DNA of 64,000 nt, from assembly GCA_963693305.1 (NCBI GenBank), contig OY855903.1, positions 27,948,455-28,012,454 of the forward strand. The letters run 5' to 3'. The notes under the pieces are model-generated. The model ran no database searches. It saw only the letters and a list, made by a program, of their open reading frames with translations, and was not told the origin of the DNA. Shown one piece after another: positions 1 through 10,780 of the stretch (position 1 is the stretch's first letter; each line of letters begins with the position of its first letter). The translations under genes and the position numbers were made by a program. This DNA comes from Meandrina meandrites (lineage: Eukaryota; Cnidaria; Anthozoa; Scleractinia; Meandrinidae).

Positions 1-1237
1 GAATGCTGCATTTTGATGCAAGAGATTTTTAAGCTTTTTGTAACGCTAAGTGGTGAATTTTATTTGGGGGTACACCTGCTCTGAAAAATATATCATTGCG
101 TGTGCGAAACTTTTGCCAGTCCCAAACCGCGCCTTCAAATTTAAAATCCCTAAAACTCCGCGGAAACAAGGTAAAGTTCCGATTTCTTTTACGAATCAGA
201 GATGACTTAGCCGTCTTTGTAATCTGACATATGCTTTTACTGTTGACACGAAAAAAGGAAACGTTACTGATGAAAGTCTATAAATACGAGTGGTTATTAC
301 GCCATATCTCTTATAATAATGCGAATTTTACGAAAACGATACGTCACATTACGCATGTGGACGTTCTTTATATATTGACGCTCATTTTAATTTTAAAATC
401 TATCCGCCGTTTGTGTTTCAGGGTTTATTCTGTTCTGGTCACGTGACGCGTTAAATATTGCCGTGACTTGAAACTCTTGCAGGAATCTTCAATAGAACAA
501 CCTCGTGCAGAAGTCTTATCCGTATAAGGTCTGATTTCCAAAATATGGCAATTAGAAACCTGCCTTAGAAACAAATTGGTAGTTAAGAGTCACCCCCCTT
601 AATTTTTTAAATAATTAACAATTATCCTACAGAATCGCGCAGAATATTGCTTGAAGCTAAGCTGACAAGGATGTAGGCCGAGAGGTGGCTAAAATTAGAT
701 GAAATTCTGCAAGATTGAGCAGTTGAGCCGGGTAGCTGTTTTATTATTCAACAAACTGTCAGTGAAATGCTTTTTGCTGCGAAAAACTGTGGTTGTGCAG
801 CGCTTTGTAAGATTATGGACGAATCTTGACAACCTACTTATTTTGCAGAATACATCTGTTATGTATAGATCAGGGGCGTAGCCAGGGGTAGGTCCAAGGG
901 TGCCCGTGACCCCCACGCTTTGTGACATAATTTTTAAAGCAAACAATATACAAACCTTATAATTCATGTGGCGCAAAAGCACGAATATGAAAAATCTTTT
1001 CTAGTACAAGGTAGTTACATACTCCATTTTCAAGACCGAACATCTGCAGTGGACTATGAAAGTACCCTGTATGTGAGAATGTATAACCCACCCCTGCCGA
1101 TAATGGATAACAATTAACTTCTGCTCATATATGCATCACACAAATTTGTTGAATTGTAACAATGATTATGTCAGATAAATCACCAGATGCTGTTGAATGT
1201 TCTGCTGTTTAATGTTGAACAAATATCTACAGGATTA
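1..1237. other. intergenic, no gene seen
   Basis: AT-rich noncoding DNA. Open frames here are short, overlap on both strands and show no recognisable protein or splice structure. I see no RNA gene or clear repeat apart from the transposon that starts at its right edge. Confidence 0.6.
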
Positions 1238-2520
1238 TGCACTTATCAGCGGCCATCCCGGGGGGGTGACCCCGGGGACATACGCGGGTATGGGGCGGGA
1301 TTTGTTAATTTTGGTCACCAATTTTGAGCCCGGGATGGGGGGAATGGATTGATTTTGCACTTTCATAGCAGGATCCCCGGGGAAAGACCCGCGGGATTTG
1401 TAGCGCCGCCACCATATTGGGAGACTAAGCTGGAAACGAGTGCCGTTCCCGTCTGCTAGGATCATTTTTTGTTCTTCTTCAGACAAGCCTACGACAGAAG
1501 TCTTATCTTCCACCAAGTGGAATTCAACACTCCCACATGCCCTCGTTGAACAATTAATAAATTACAACACCAGATCAGCTTCCAGACTAAGACACGGGCT
1601 TACAGCACCGAGTTTCACATCGAAATATATGCAGAACTCTATTGCATATAGAGGGGCCGTCCTCTGGAATACAATAGGACGGTCTCATCCATCGTTAATT
1701 GATCGTTTCGAACACCTTGACATCAACTCTTTTCTGAAAAACGTTGTTACACTTTTAGGGATTTTAACTTCAACGTTTTAGCGCCACAAACAATCAACAA
1801 TAGGTTTAAGGATTTTTAACTTTTTATTCTCACTCATTCGAATTCATAATAATTTTATCTTTTTTTTCTTTCATTTTAATTTTGTACACGACCCCACAAG
1901 CTTGTAGCTTTTATCTTTCATCGTGTATACTGAAATAAAGGGTGTATGTATATGTATGTATGTATGTATGCGAACATATGTTCACATTTCTCTTGTAAAT
2001 CTGCCTCTTTTAGCTGCTCATCCTTTGCTTTCATAGCGAATATAATTTTTGAAAGAAAACTACAATTCCTTCTGTGCTAATATTTTGATCAATAGGTGTT
2101 AAACTGTAAATTCTGCGTTGTAAACAAACACAGGAGCAGGAATTTAAAACAGCGTTTTCATTATTGTCTTTTCATTGTTGTGTTGAAACAAGAATATTCT
2201 CTCCTTTACCATTTCATGACTTACAAGGTAAGCTGAACCTCATCATGTGGAGAAAACAAGAGAAATAGCCTTCTTTGCTTCTGTTTCATTAACTCCATAT
2301 AGGGATAATTTTACCAAACGGAAAATTAATTACGGCAAGTCTTTTGAAACAATACACTTTTTGACTTGGCAGAGCACACATCTTTACCCCAGGGGAGGGA
2401 CATTTGTAGCTTTTGGTTAAAAAATCTTACGTTTGGGTAGAGGGGATTTGTAAACGTCGTTGTGCAAATTCCCGGGGGTTCCCCGGGGTCACCCCCGCGG
2501 GATGGCCGCTGATAAGTGCA
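1238..2520. mobile_element. 1.28 kb TIR DNA transposon, TTA target duplication
   Basis: The two ends are inverted copies of about 40 bp beginning TGCACTTATCAGCGGCCATC, followed by a GC-rich stretch containing TGACCCCGGGG. The trinucleotide TTA lies directly outside both ends (1235-1237 and 2521-2523), which fits a 3-bp target-site duplication. A 3-bp TWA duplication is typical of PIF/Harbinger elements, but I see no transposase, so the superfamily is an inference and the element is probably non-autonomous. It carries a LINE 3' fragment inside (1515-1975). Confidence 0.75.
1515..1975 (+). mobile_element. 3' end of a CR1/L2-like LINE (ORF2 C-terminus and tail)
   Basis: The plus-strand frame up to the stop at 1779-1781 reads like the C-terminal end of a non-LTR retrotransposon reverse-transcriptase ORF: a YNTRSAS motif, then a segment containing YRGAVLWNTI. 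This pattern is common at the end of CR1/L2/Rex-type ORF2. The following UTR ends in an AATAAA-like stretch and a GTAT/TATG tetranucleotide tail (about 1945-1975), as in such LINEs. The 5' part is absent, so it is a dead 5'-truncated copy, nested in the TIR element 1238-2520. Confidence 0.6.
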
Positions 2521-2523
2521 TTA

Positions 2524-3513
2524 CGCTGATGGAATTGGATTACAGTTTATCAAGTTTGATTTGTGACAGGATGTTAAGAAATCAAAATTGCAATAAATCT
2601 TGTAAAATTTTCAATCTTTAAATCATAATTTTTTGGTCTTAGTTGATATTTCTTTGCTTTCACCTTTTTTGGTGTTTTTTTTCCTAAATTCTCGGATGCC
2701 GATAAGGCACCTTTCTTTATAGGAGTTGAATTTGATTGGCTGAAGGATCACTGCCTAAATTGCTGGTAGTCTAATATGCTGATAATATGTTGGCAAGTCT
2801 TCTCTAGATGCTTTCTCCACCGGAACATGAGAAAAGTAAATGATTGTGATGATTGTGACACCACACATACAACGTCAGTGGTTGATTACCGCTATTCAAA
2901 AACCACGCGGGCTTCGGGAACTTAAACGAAACTGTGTCCAAGTGTCTGACTGTCTCTCCGATCCTGTCTCACTCTTCAGTTTGAACAGAATTTATTTCCA
3001 GCAAGTAAGTAATGATCACGTCCTGATATTCAGCTCTTTACTTTTCACTTAGTAAATAAGTGCAACAAAAAATCGTTGACATATCTTACGGGGGATAAAT
3101 CGATAAAAGTTTATACAAAAACGCTCGATTAATTTCTAAATTATAGCAACTGTTGATCACATTTGATGTTGAGATAACTGAATACTTTCACGCTTTATAT
3201 CTTTGCTACTCTTTGAGTTTTAAGGCGTTTGGCACTTTTATGGCTAAAGGTTGCAAGTTATTTCCAGAGTAAGTTATCAATGATCATCATCTGTGTATTG
3301 CTGGCTTGCAACTGACGTCACGGCAGCCATGCTGGGGGACAACAACAAAGCGTTTTCCTCCGCTGGGAACTAAACTTTTTTATCATGCAAATTCTGCGAA
3401 AAAGTTTTTTATTGTTTTGACCACCAACATGGCCGCCTTGTCACGTGGTTGCAAGCGATCAATGGCAAATAAAATACAAATAATATGTGAGTGGGAGTGG
3501 AATATATAATCAC
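2524..3513. other. intergenic, no gene seen
   Basis: No coding region, RNA gene or repeat boundary could be supported. Short open frames occur on both strands without protein similarity that I recognise. Confidence 0.5.
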
Positions 3514-3969
3514 GGAGGGGGGGTGGGGGGTGGGGGGACTTGACAGAATATCGGGTAGGGAGGTGCGGCCCGCCTGCCCCATTCCTGACCCTGTTTAAGA
3601 CACAAATCTCTGATTTTCCTACCCTGTTTAAGACAGAATGCCGATTTTTGATACCTCGTCTAAGACATTTGTTGTAGCATATAATCAAACATGATTTAAA
3701 CTTGGTGTGAATACCAAAGTCAACAGAAGTCAAAACTAAGGAAGGACTTGCAAAATTTCAGCTTGTGGCAAAATTTATATAAATAAACATATATGCTTAT
3801 TCGTTTTAAGACATTGGCCGATGTAAAGATGCCCCGTGTAAGACAAAAGGGGTGAAATAGATACCCATTCAAGGCAAAAAGTCCTGAAAACCATACCCTG
3901 TTGGGCCGCACATCCCCATTAAGCCCTTATAAGGAAGTGCCCCCTTCCCTCCCCCCCCCCCCCCCCCCC
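3514..3969. repeat. G/C-tract-bounded interspersed repeat
   Basis: The segment begins with G-runs (3514-3537) and ends with a C-run (about 3949-3969). Just inside both ends the octamer TGCGGCCC occurs in inverted orientation, and the phrase CCCTGTTTAAGACA recurs within. This arrangement suggests a short TIR element whose ends are homopolymer-rich. No coding capacity is seen. The exact ends are uncertain because the homopolymers hide any target duplication. Confidence 0.45.
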
Positions 3970-4249
3970 GTGGGGGACATAATCGGGACATTTGAACTGT
4001 GAGATTTTGTCTTAGAATGCTCTACATTTGTGTATGGTCAAAAGATTCAATACACATCATTAAAATTAGTTAGAAAGTCCAGTAGAATGATTGAAAGTTG
4101 CTACTGCTGGCAGATAGGTGTAATTGTTAACATAACTTTATACTTGGTCCCCCCACCCCCCTCTTAGGTTTATCACAAGGGATAAAAGTTTCAGAGTGAG
4201 ACTGGCCTCATGAAACAAAAAAACATTTTTGTCAAGGAGGGGGGCATTG

Positions 4250-4511
4250 GGATTTTAGGTTTTTGTGGTTTTGGTCATTTTAAATCGACTTTTTTTGGTT
4301 TTTGCACTTAAAAACTGTGTTTTTTTGGTTTTGGCATCTTTTACAGGTTGCTGGTTTTCTTTTATTACCATTCGGTTTTCGGTTAATAGCAGTTTTTCAG
4401 ATGTTGTAATCAATGTAGTTTTCAGTTTTTTGTGGTTTCAGCTTCGTAGAAGCGAAACCCACTTTGTCGTCGTGTTGTAAATAAGTAAGTGAGTAAGTAA
4501 GTAAGTACGTA
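4250..4511. repeat. GGTTTT-rich repeat and AAGT microsatellite
   Basis: 4250-4450 is rich in GGTTTTTG/GGTTTTCGG phrases; a similar GT-rich stretch lies at 5630-5710, suggesting a dispersed simple-type repeat. 4480-4511 is a short AAGT tetranucleotide array. The rest of 3970-4780 shows no gene. Confidence 0.5.
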
Positions 4512-4780
4512 ATTCGGAAACCCGACGTAATGCCGATGAGACGCGGACGCCGCAGTCGATGGTTTATTGACATGCCCGAAGTATTTTCGTGACAAGCCTT
4601 TTATCATGGGCCTGAGAACGAGGTTGCGAATTCGCAGTCGATATTTCTTCGCAGATGACATGTGAAACGTCGAAGCAACGTTTGTTTATGCGCTTCTCTG
4701 GGCGGTGGATTTCGGAGGAAAGTTTCATTAGCAGTGGTTTTGTGCTATTTTAGTCTGGGAACCAGACAGAGCTCTGGATG

Positions 4781-5345
4781 AAAGAGATATTTCTTGATGT
4801 GATTTGTGCAGTACTTTTCGAGAAACCACTTTCAAGCGTGTTAAGCGTAAACACCGTAGACAGGGCGAATCAGCCATGTGGAGCGAGCTAGCAAATATAA
4901 ATATGCAAATCATCCATTCACGTGCAATTTGTCGCTAAATTTTGGAGAGCTTCCACTTTCTGATGCAATTTTTCTGCTCAACACTTTCTAAATGCTTCCC
5001 AAGAGACTAACATTGATCACAATCGTCAGGGTTTTCCGAAGAAACGGCCCTTTCATACCCTTCAAAGCAAGTGATGCCAGCTTTTGTTATCCTAAACAGC
5101 TCTTGTTACCATTTAATTAAATATGCAAAAATTTGCTCTCGCAGTTTTAAAGCGAAGTTCAGAACAAACAGGGAACAAAACTATTTTGAGCTTTGAAATA
5201 CCATTCAGAAGGGATGCTTCTTGATGTGATTTGTGCAGTACTTTTCGAGAAACGACTTTAGAGCGTGTTTACTCGTAAACACAGTAGACAGGTCGAATCA
5301 GCTCGCAAATATGCAAATCATCCATTCGCCTGCAATTTGTCACGC
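4781..5345. repeat. pair of direct repeats about 140 bp long
   Basis: 4781-4932 and 5210-5345 are diverged direct copies sharing TTGATGTGATTTGTGCAGTA, TTTTCGAGAAA and GCAAATCATCCATTC. The roughly 280-bp spacer contains no gene. They could be two copies of a dispersed repeat or the direct ends of a larger element; I see no target duplication. Confidence 0.6.
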
Positions 5346-5825
5346 ATTCCCATATGTATGATTTTTTGGGGGTTGAAAGAGGTACTTTTCAAAAGAGAGA
5401 CTATTGTAAGTGATTTCCTTTTCAAGCTTATAGACCGTGAGAAATTTGTACATAATTGTAACAGCTCCAACCAGGTCCCAAGGAACTTCCTGATGCTGCC
5501 AAGGAACTTCCTGATGGTTTTATGTTTAAAACACATGTTTAAAATAGTATAATTTAGCTCATTACTGATCAGAAAAAATTGTTTAAAAACACTTTTTTTC
5601 CAAAAATCTTCACATGAAATGGGTTAAGGTTTGGGATTTTGTGTGTGGTTTTTCGGTTTTGATCAAATTTATTGCATTTGCAGTTTTTTTTGTGCAGTTT
5701 TGCAGTTTCTACTCTCCCTAAAAAAATGAAAAATTGACCCTGTTTGGCCTATCCACTGAGCTGAAAGCTTACCATCTTTCATTGTTTATCACCCTTGTGT
5801 TTGATTTTGACGTGATATACACTGT

Positions 5826-5962
5826 ATCAAATACTCATGAGAGTGTTTCATCACATTTCCAAACACCAAGAAAAGAGTTGAAAATACGACGCGTAGCAGA
5901 GTATTTTTGATGAACTTTGAGGTGTTTGGACATGTGATGAAACACTCTCTCGAGTGTTTGAT
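5826..5962. repeat. foldback element
   Basis: The ends are inverted copies: ATCAAATACTCATGAGAGTG on the left matches AACACTCTCTCGAGTGTTTGAT on the right after complementing, and GTGTTTCATCACAT/ATGTGATGAAACAC and CCAAACACC/GGTGTTTGG continue the arms. It is a short noncoding hairpin, MITE-like. Confidence 0.65.
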
Positions 5963-6177
5963 ATATTTTCTCAATCGAAAGTAAAACTACAGAGAAAACA
6001 GAGAAATAAAATCTTAAAAATCTATGCTAATTAAGAATTATTAGTGAGTTTGAGAAATCACTGATCCAGCACTTTGTAGGACATGTGCCACATATGAACC
6101 TAGGAAATAACCTGTAGCTCACCAAGAGTCTCTCAATAGCTCAATGCTTAGAGCATCCTACCAGTAAAGTCATGGGT

Positions 6178-6466
6178 CTGGGGGGTGGGGGATGGGGGCT
6201 CCCATATGAAAGGGGCGGAGATGCTTGTTGTCTCGCTTGGGGTGTGAATTTCATATTTTGGTCTCAGTTAAGGTGTTCTGGGCAAAATGCCAATATTTTT
6301 AGCTGTCAAGGTTTAGTTTAGGGTTGCACATGAAGAAATATAGAAATGTAAATTCTGTTTTTAGTACTTTGGTATCTTTAGCCACACCCAGATTGGTATC
6401 CTTTAGGGGTATCCTTTTAGTATTTAGAGCATCCCCCATCCCTTTCATATCAGAACCCCCGCCTGG
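6178..6466. mobile_element. 289-bp hAT/MULE-like MITE, copy 1
   Basis: The ends are inverted and G/C-rich, containing CCCATATGAAA and TTTCATATC. GTCATGGGT is repeated at both edges (6069+100 to 6177 on the left, that is 6169-6177, and 6467-6475 on the right), a good 8-9 bp target-site duplication. The interior (TCTCGCTTGGGGTGTGAATT, GTGTTCTGGGCAAAATG, CCACACCCAGATTGG) is shared with the copy at 37811-38152. No coding capacity. Confidence 0.75.
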
Positions 6467-6479
6467 GTCATGGGTTTGA

Positions 6480-6565
6480 TCCTGTTGGGGAATCATCGTC
6501 TTCATCATCGTCCTTGTCATTGTAATCATCCTCATCCTCATCATCATCATCGTCACTACTACCAT
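6480..6565. repeat. imperfect CAT trinucleotide repeat
   Basis: Interrupted TCATCATCG/ATCATCCTC units form a low-complexity tract. The minus-strand Met/Thr/Arg-rich frame across it is a consequence of the repeat and is not a gene. Confidence 0.6.
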
Positions 6566-6605
6566 CACCAAGTGCTAAACCATTAAAATCCCCACCTTCA
6601 TACAG

Positions 6606-6909
6606 TGCGGGAGGTGCGGTGGCCTAATGGTTAGTGCACTGGACACCAGATCGAACGGTCCGGGTTCGAGCCCTGGCCGGGGCACTGTGTTGTGTTCTTG
6701 GGCAAGATACTTTATTCTTATAATGCTTCTCTCCACCCAGGTGTATAAATGGGTACCGGCGAATTTACTGCTGGGGGAAACCCTGCGATGGACTTGCATC
6801 CCATACAGGGGGGAGTAGAAATACTCTTGGTCGCTTCATGCCATGAAAACCGGGATAAGCTCCGGCCTGATGGGCCACTAGGCTCGTATGCAGACTTTAC
6901 CTTGTTTTT
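6606..6909 (+). mobile_element. tRNA-derived SINE, full length with 12-bp target duplication
   Basis: The 5' part is tRNA-like, with an A box (GGCCTAATGGTTAGTG) and a B box (GGGTTCGAGCCC) spaced as in a pol III internal promoter. A non-tRNA body and a T-rich end follow. ACCTTCATACAG is present on both sides (6594-6605 and 6910-6921), a perfect 12-bp target-site duplication, which shows LINE-type target-primed insertion. Diverged relatives occur at 19042-19256 (minus) and 40156-40400 (plus), and a 3' piece at about 39690-39740. Confidence 0.85.
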
Positions 6910-6921
6910 ACCTTCATACAG

Positions 6922-7459
6922 CAATGGATTGAAAATTTGTATTTGGGCTAATTAAAACATGCTCTTTCAATTCTTGAAATCATATAGCTCCAGCTACATG
7001 TTTAGACTGAGGACTTTTCAGTGCTTTCCACTTTGGTGAAATAAGGAAGACAAAATGGCAATTCACAAACTTCATGACAGCAAAGTTATTTGCAAGTTAT
7101 TTGACACTTGTTGATTCAGATTGGGCAAAGAAATACAAAAGATTTCTTTGTGCCTAGTCAGGATTCAAATAAATTTTAATTCAAATAAAATTCTACAATG
7201 GTGCAGTCAAGCATGTCCCCTGTCATTGGCATCTGATATTTCCCTTCACCCCCACCCTCCCCCCCCCCCCACACACCCTGTATGCATGCATGAATTACTA
7301 GTTGATACAATAACATCTTACAAATAACATATTACTATAATTATTATTATCATCATATCTATCACCACAATGTATGCAATATTGCAAAGTCTCAGAAACA
7401 CTGCTGGTAATTCTATGGTGTCTTTAACACATGATGATGTTTTATAGAACTTTTAGGCA
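6922..7459. other. 5' flank of the cGAS-like gene
   Basis: This noncoding stretch contains a C-run at about 7258-7270. Directly before the start codon, TTTTAG at 7451-7456 resembles a splice acceptor, so an upstream untranslated exon may exist; none can be placed from the sequence. No TATA box or other defined promoter element is convincing. Confidence 0.4.
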
Positions 7460-9439
7460 ATGGCTTCTGTGCAGCAGGAAGGTCATCTCTCAAACCAAGA
7501 GTTCCAAAATGTCCAGTCATTTTCAAAGTCATCGTACAAATTACTTGAAACATTCACTGCATTACAACATCCTGCCCTAACGATGGAACAAAAGGAAACT
7601 TGTCTTCTAGATAAATCTAATGTTGATTCACAACTGGTATCTGAGCAACTTCCAGCTACACTGAACAGAGGAAGACACTCTGCAACATCAGCTGGGGCCA
7701 AGAAAGAAACTAATTCTCTATTAGCTTATCTTCTTCAAGTTGCCAAACAAAAGGCTTCTTATCCCATAACTGAAGAAGGGGAGGCAATTAAAAACATGAT
7801 GGAAAATGCTGCAGACAATTTCTGTGAATACCTGAGAGCAAACTTTCGCCTATTTCATGAGTGCCGATTACTTAAGACAGGTAGCACATACGAGGGGGTT
7901 AAAATTGGAAAACCAGATGAATTTGATTTTATGATTGAAGTTCCGTCTCTTGCTTCAAGCAACGCAGTTGTATTTCGTCAGGGCTTATGTAGCAATTCGC
8001 TTGGACGAATAATCTATGAAGTTTGTGATAAGGGTCTTTTTTCAGATATTTTCGAATTTGAAGCAGCCCATTTTACTGTTAAGGGTCCTGTGGAACAGGA
8101 AGCCTTTATGAAGGTGATATTTGCAAAACTTCTTCATGCAATTGAGACCAAGTTCATAGAGTTTCTTCCAGCTGGTTGGGAATTCATGGGAATCAGTGGC
8201 AATGTTACTATGAATGCCGACATGTTTGGAATGTCTGGCATCAGTGCTCCAGCAAGGATGGCCTTGACACCTCGTTTCGTATGGCATGGTAAAACATTTC
8301 CAAGCCTGAAAGTAACGGTGGATTTTGCATTTGCTATTCCAGTTGTAAAGCCTGCATGTGTTTACTCCCCAGCACCACTCAAAAAGGATGTTGATGGATC
8401 ATCTGAGGAAACATGGTTACCAATACCAGAGCTTGAAAAATGTGACATTTCTGGCTCTACGTCAACACGGGGCTCAAACACTGAGCCTACATTTGTTGCA
8501 TCTGAAGATAACGAGTTACGAAAGCCACTTTTAATTAGAGATGATGCAAAACGTGATAGCAGAAGTAATAGGGCACTTGATCAGCCTGAAAGCCAACCAG
8601 TTCATCTTGCACAAGAGGAAGACCTCGTTTCAACAAGGCCAGTTCCTGATGTTTTCCATCTCCTGTTAGCTGATTTCATATGGTGTAGGGCGTCATTCTC
8701 CATCCAGGAACAAGAGATCATGGCGGAATTTAATCTTTCAGATGGCCAGAAAATATGCATGAGGCTGGTGAAGTATTTACGAGATGCCTTCATTCCACAG
8801 GATTATGACGACAAAACCTTTGATTTGAAGCCCAGCATCCCCACATATTGGTTGAAGACAATAATGTACTACATGTATGCAAAATACAGAAATGATGAAA
8901 TGGCATGGAAAGCTGATCACTTGAATGACCGGGTTTTGGAAGTGTTTGAAACACTGTTAGAGTGTTTACAGCAATCAAGTCTATACAGCTTTTTTGTTCC
9001 AAGTTATAACTTGCTTTCGATGAAGCAACCTGGCGAGCTTGGAGCACTTACAGATGGGGTGAGGTCACTTCTTCAACTGTTTTATTCGTGTGACAGGGGA
9101 GAAGTTACCCTGGGTGATATGGAGGCATATGAGTGTAGACAAATTGGTGAAAATGAAAAGGTCCTATATGAAAATAGGAGAAGTACCTTGATGGAGATGT
9201 TGTTGACACATGCCATTTATGGAACGGATGATGATGATGAAGAACTGGAACATATACAATGCTTCGCAAATCACTACCTTGATGGCGTTGCAGGGCATAC
9301 TGTTCTTATTACAGGAAGAGGACAAGATATCCTTTTCTTTGAAGACGGAAAGAGTGTGGACATTGGTATAAAGGAGACACTTGCTATTCTTGATGAGCAT
9401 TGTGAGGCTTACGAGATTGAGTGTGCAGAGAATGACTAA
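7460..9439 (+). CDS. cGAS-like receptor (Mab-21 nucleotidyltransferase family)
   Basis: Seen: one uninterrupted 659-codon frame. Residues 141-142 are the GS of a GSTYEG nucleotidyltransferase motif; 154-156 (EFD) and D288 in KVTVDFAF give the acidic triad that binds metal in cGAS and its relatives. A helical Mab-21 C-terminal lobe follows at about 405-520 (WCRASFS, PTYWLKTIMYYMY, FFVPSYNLL). Known of the family: cGAS-like receptors sense nucleic acid in the cytosol and make cyclic dinucleotides for STING. Inferred: this protein is catalytically competent and immune-related; the ligand is unknown. Odd points: an N-terminal region of about 85 residues without a known domain, a low-complexity insert at about 305-395, no obvious cGAS zinc-thumb Cys/His cluster, and an extra C-terminal region (530-659) with an acidic DDDDEE run. 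It is longer than most invertebrate relatives. A non-enzymatic Mab-21 protein is less likely given the intact triad. Confidence 0.85.
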   Translation: MASVQQEGHLSNQEFQNVQSFSKSSYKLLETFTALQHPALTMEQKETCLLDKSNVDSQLVSEQLPATLNRGRHSATSAGAKKETNSLLAYLLQVAKQKASYPITEEGEAIKNMMENAADNFCEYLRANFRLFHECRLLKTGSTYEGVKIGKPDEFDFMIEVPSLASSNAVVFRQGLCSNSLGRIIYEVCDKGLFSDIFEFEAAHFTVKGPVEQEAFMKVIFAKLLHAIETKFIEFLPAGWEFMGISGNVTMNADMFGMSGISAPARMALTPRFVWHGKTFPSLKVTVDFAFAIPVVKPACVYSPAPLKKDVDGSSEETWLPIPELEKCDISGSTSTRGSNTEPTFVASEDNELRKPLLIRDDAKRDSRSNRALDQPESQPVHLAQEEDLVSTRPVPDVFHLLLADFIWCRASFSIQEQEIMAEFNLSDGQKICMRLVKYLRDAFIPQDYDDKTFDLKPSIPTYWLKTIMYYMYAKYRNDEMAWKADHLNDRVLEVFETLLECLQQSSLYSFFVPSYNLLSMKQPGELGALTDGVRSLLQLFYSCDRGEVTLGDMEAYECRQIGENEKVLYENRRSTLMEMLLTHAIYGTDDDDEELEHIQCFANHYLDGVAGHTVLITGRGQDILFFEDGKSVDIGIKETLAILDEHCEAYEIECAEND

Positions 9440-9774
9440 ACCATTACACATCTCATGAGGGTAATCAAGGAAAGTCATTAATCAGTTTACTTTGTTAAGT
9501 GAAACATTTCATAGATTGCGACCTTATCCACGCTAATTCAAAACAAAATTTGATTGATTATTATCTCCCTCCTCTCCAAATTCAACTCCGCGATGTATGC
9601 AATAGGCTGTAACAAGTATCCGCGAGTAATTAAACGGTATAGAGCAATGTAAATAATGTACATTGTAATGTATTTAATTACGTTAATGTTAGTTTTATTT
9701 ACTTTGTAAAAATGAGTGTAATGTAACGGGTTAATTTTCTGCCGTTCAATTCAGTAAAAATGACACAAAAAAAA
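9440..9774. other. 3' flank of the cGAS-like gene
   Basis: AT-rich noncoding DNA following the stop codon. No canonical AATAAA lies close to the stop; an ATTAAA variant near 9627 is a possible polyadenylation signal. No other feature is seen. Confidence 0.35.
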
Positions 9775-10120
9775 GCCCGGCCAAACGCTCGCAACATTTT
9801 AACGCAACATTGTTGGGCACAACATGTTACACACGTTTGGCCACCCTGTTACAACATGTTGTCTGTTGTTGGCCTAAGTTTGAAAATGGTCAAATTTTTC
9901 TCGCAACATTTTGGATGTTGTACTCGTTTGACCATGTTCCTGCAACTTTTTGCACCGTACCGTGCGCACTTGTTCGATTTGCGCCATCCAAAAGGGTGGC
10001 CAAACGTATGCAACATGTTGTGCACAACACTGTAACGGTATGTTGCGTGCGTTTGGCCAGCTCCTTCACAGCATGACACACCAATGTTCCGTTGAAATAT
10101 TGCGAGCGTTTGGCCGGGGC
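9775..10120. mobile_element. 346-bp TIR MITE rich in CAACATGTTG
   Basis: The ends are inverted copies, CCCGGCCAAACGCTCGCAAC on the left against GCGAGCGTTTGGCCGGG on the right. The interior repeats GGCCAAACG and CAACATGTTG in both orientations. Several open frames of 60-90 codons cross it on both strands; they arise from the repeat structure and are not genes. No clear target duplication. Confidence 0.75.
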
Positions 10121-10780
10121 TAAACGATTACTTTAGAACGTTTGTTCTCCAACTTCACGGCAGTTTTAGTGTTTCTATTACCAAATGACGTAAAACAAAA
10201 GATTCAGGAGACAATGAACAATAGCCACATCATATCATAGCCAATAACTAACCAACAATAGTTTCCTCAACACCAAGATATACTCAAATCAGCTAAGTTA
10301 GAATGTTTTGTTTCTATCATAGTTGTCTTTGCCTTAGTAGCTTTGGTTAATTACAGTAGTCAAAAGTAGTTGTTATACCCCAACAACAAGAACTTTATTT
10401 ACCCTCAACCTTTTTTTGCAAAAGGAAAAATTAGTATTAAGTATAAATAGAAAAAGTTAAAAGGGCAGGCAGCCAGTGTAAGGTAAACACAAACAACATA
10501 GAATATACAGTGAACACCCCGAAATGTAATTTTGTATTGGCCGAGAACGTATCACATGACGCGCGTCAAAACTGTACAACTCCCTTGGCGAGCAACTCAT
10601 TAACTCCTTTGGGCGACATCAACTTGAACCTTGACCACGGTATGAATGTGAACCAATTCGCAGTTGTGGACACAATACTAGCTAAGCTTTTATTCATTGT
10701 CTTGTTCGAACTCGGGAGTCAACAGTTGAAATACAAAAAGTATTAATTTGTACACGCATAAATTTATTTTGTTTTAAAGG
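10121..10780. other. intergenic, no gene seen
   Basis: AT-rich DNA between two MITEs. A 78-codon plus-strand frame at 10510-10746 has no recognisable features and no splice context, so I do not call it a gene. Confidence 0.45.

Noticed and set aside
6299..6571. Met-rich 90-codon minus frame
   Set aside because: Produced by a CAT-type trinucleotide tract and the adjoining MITE.
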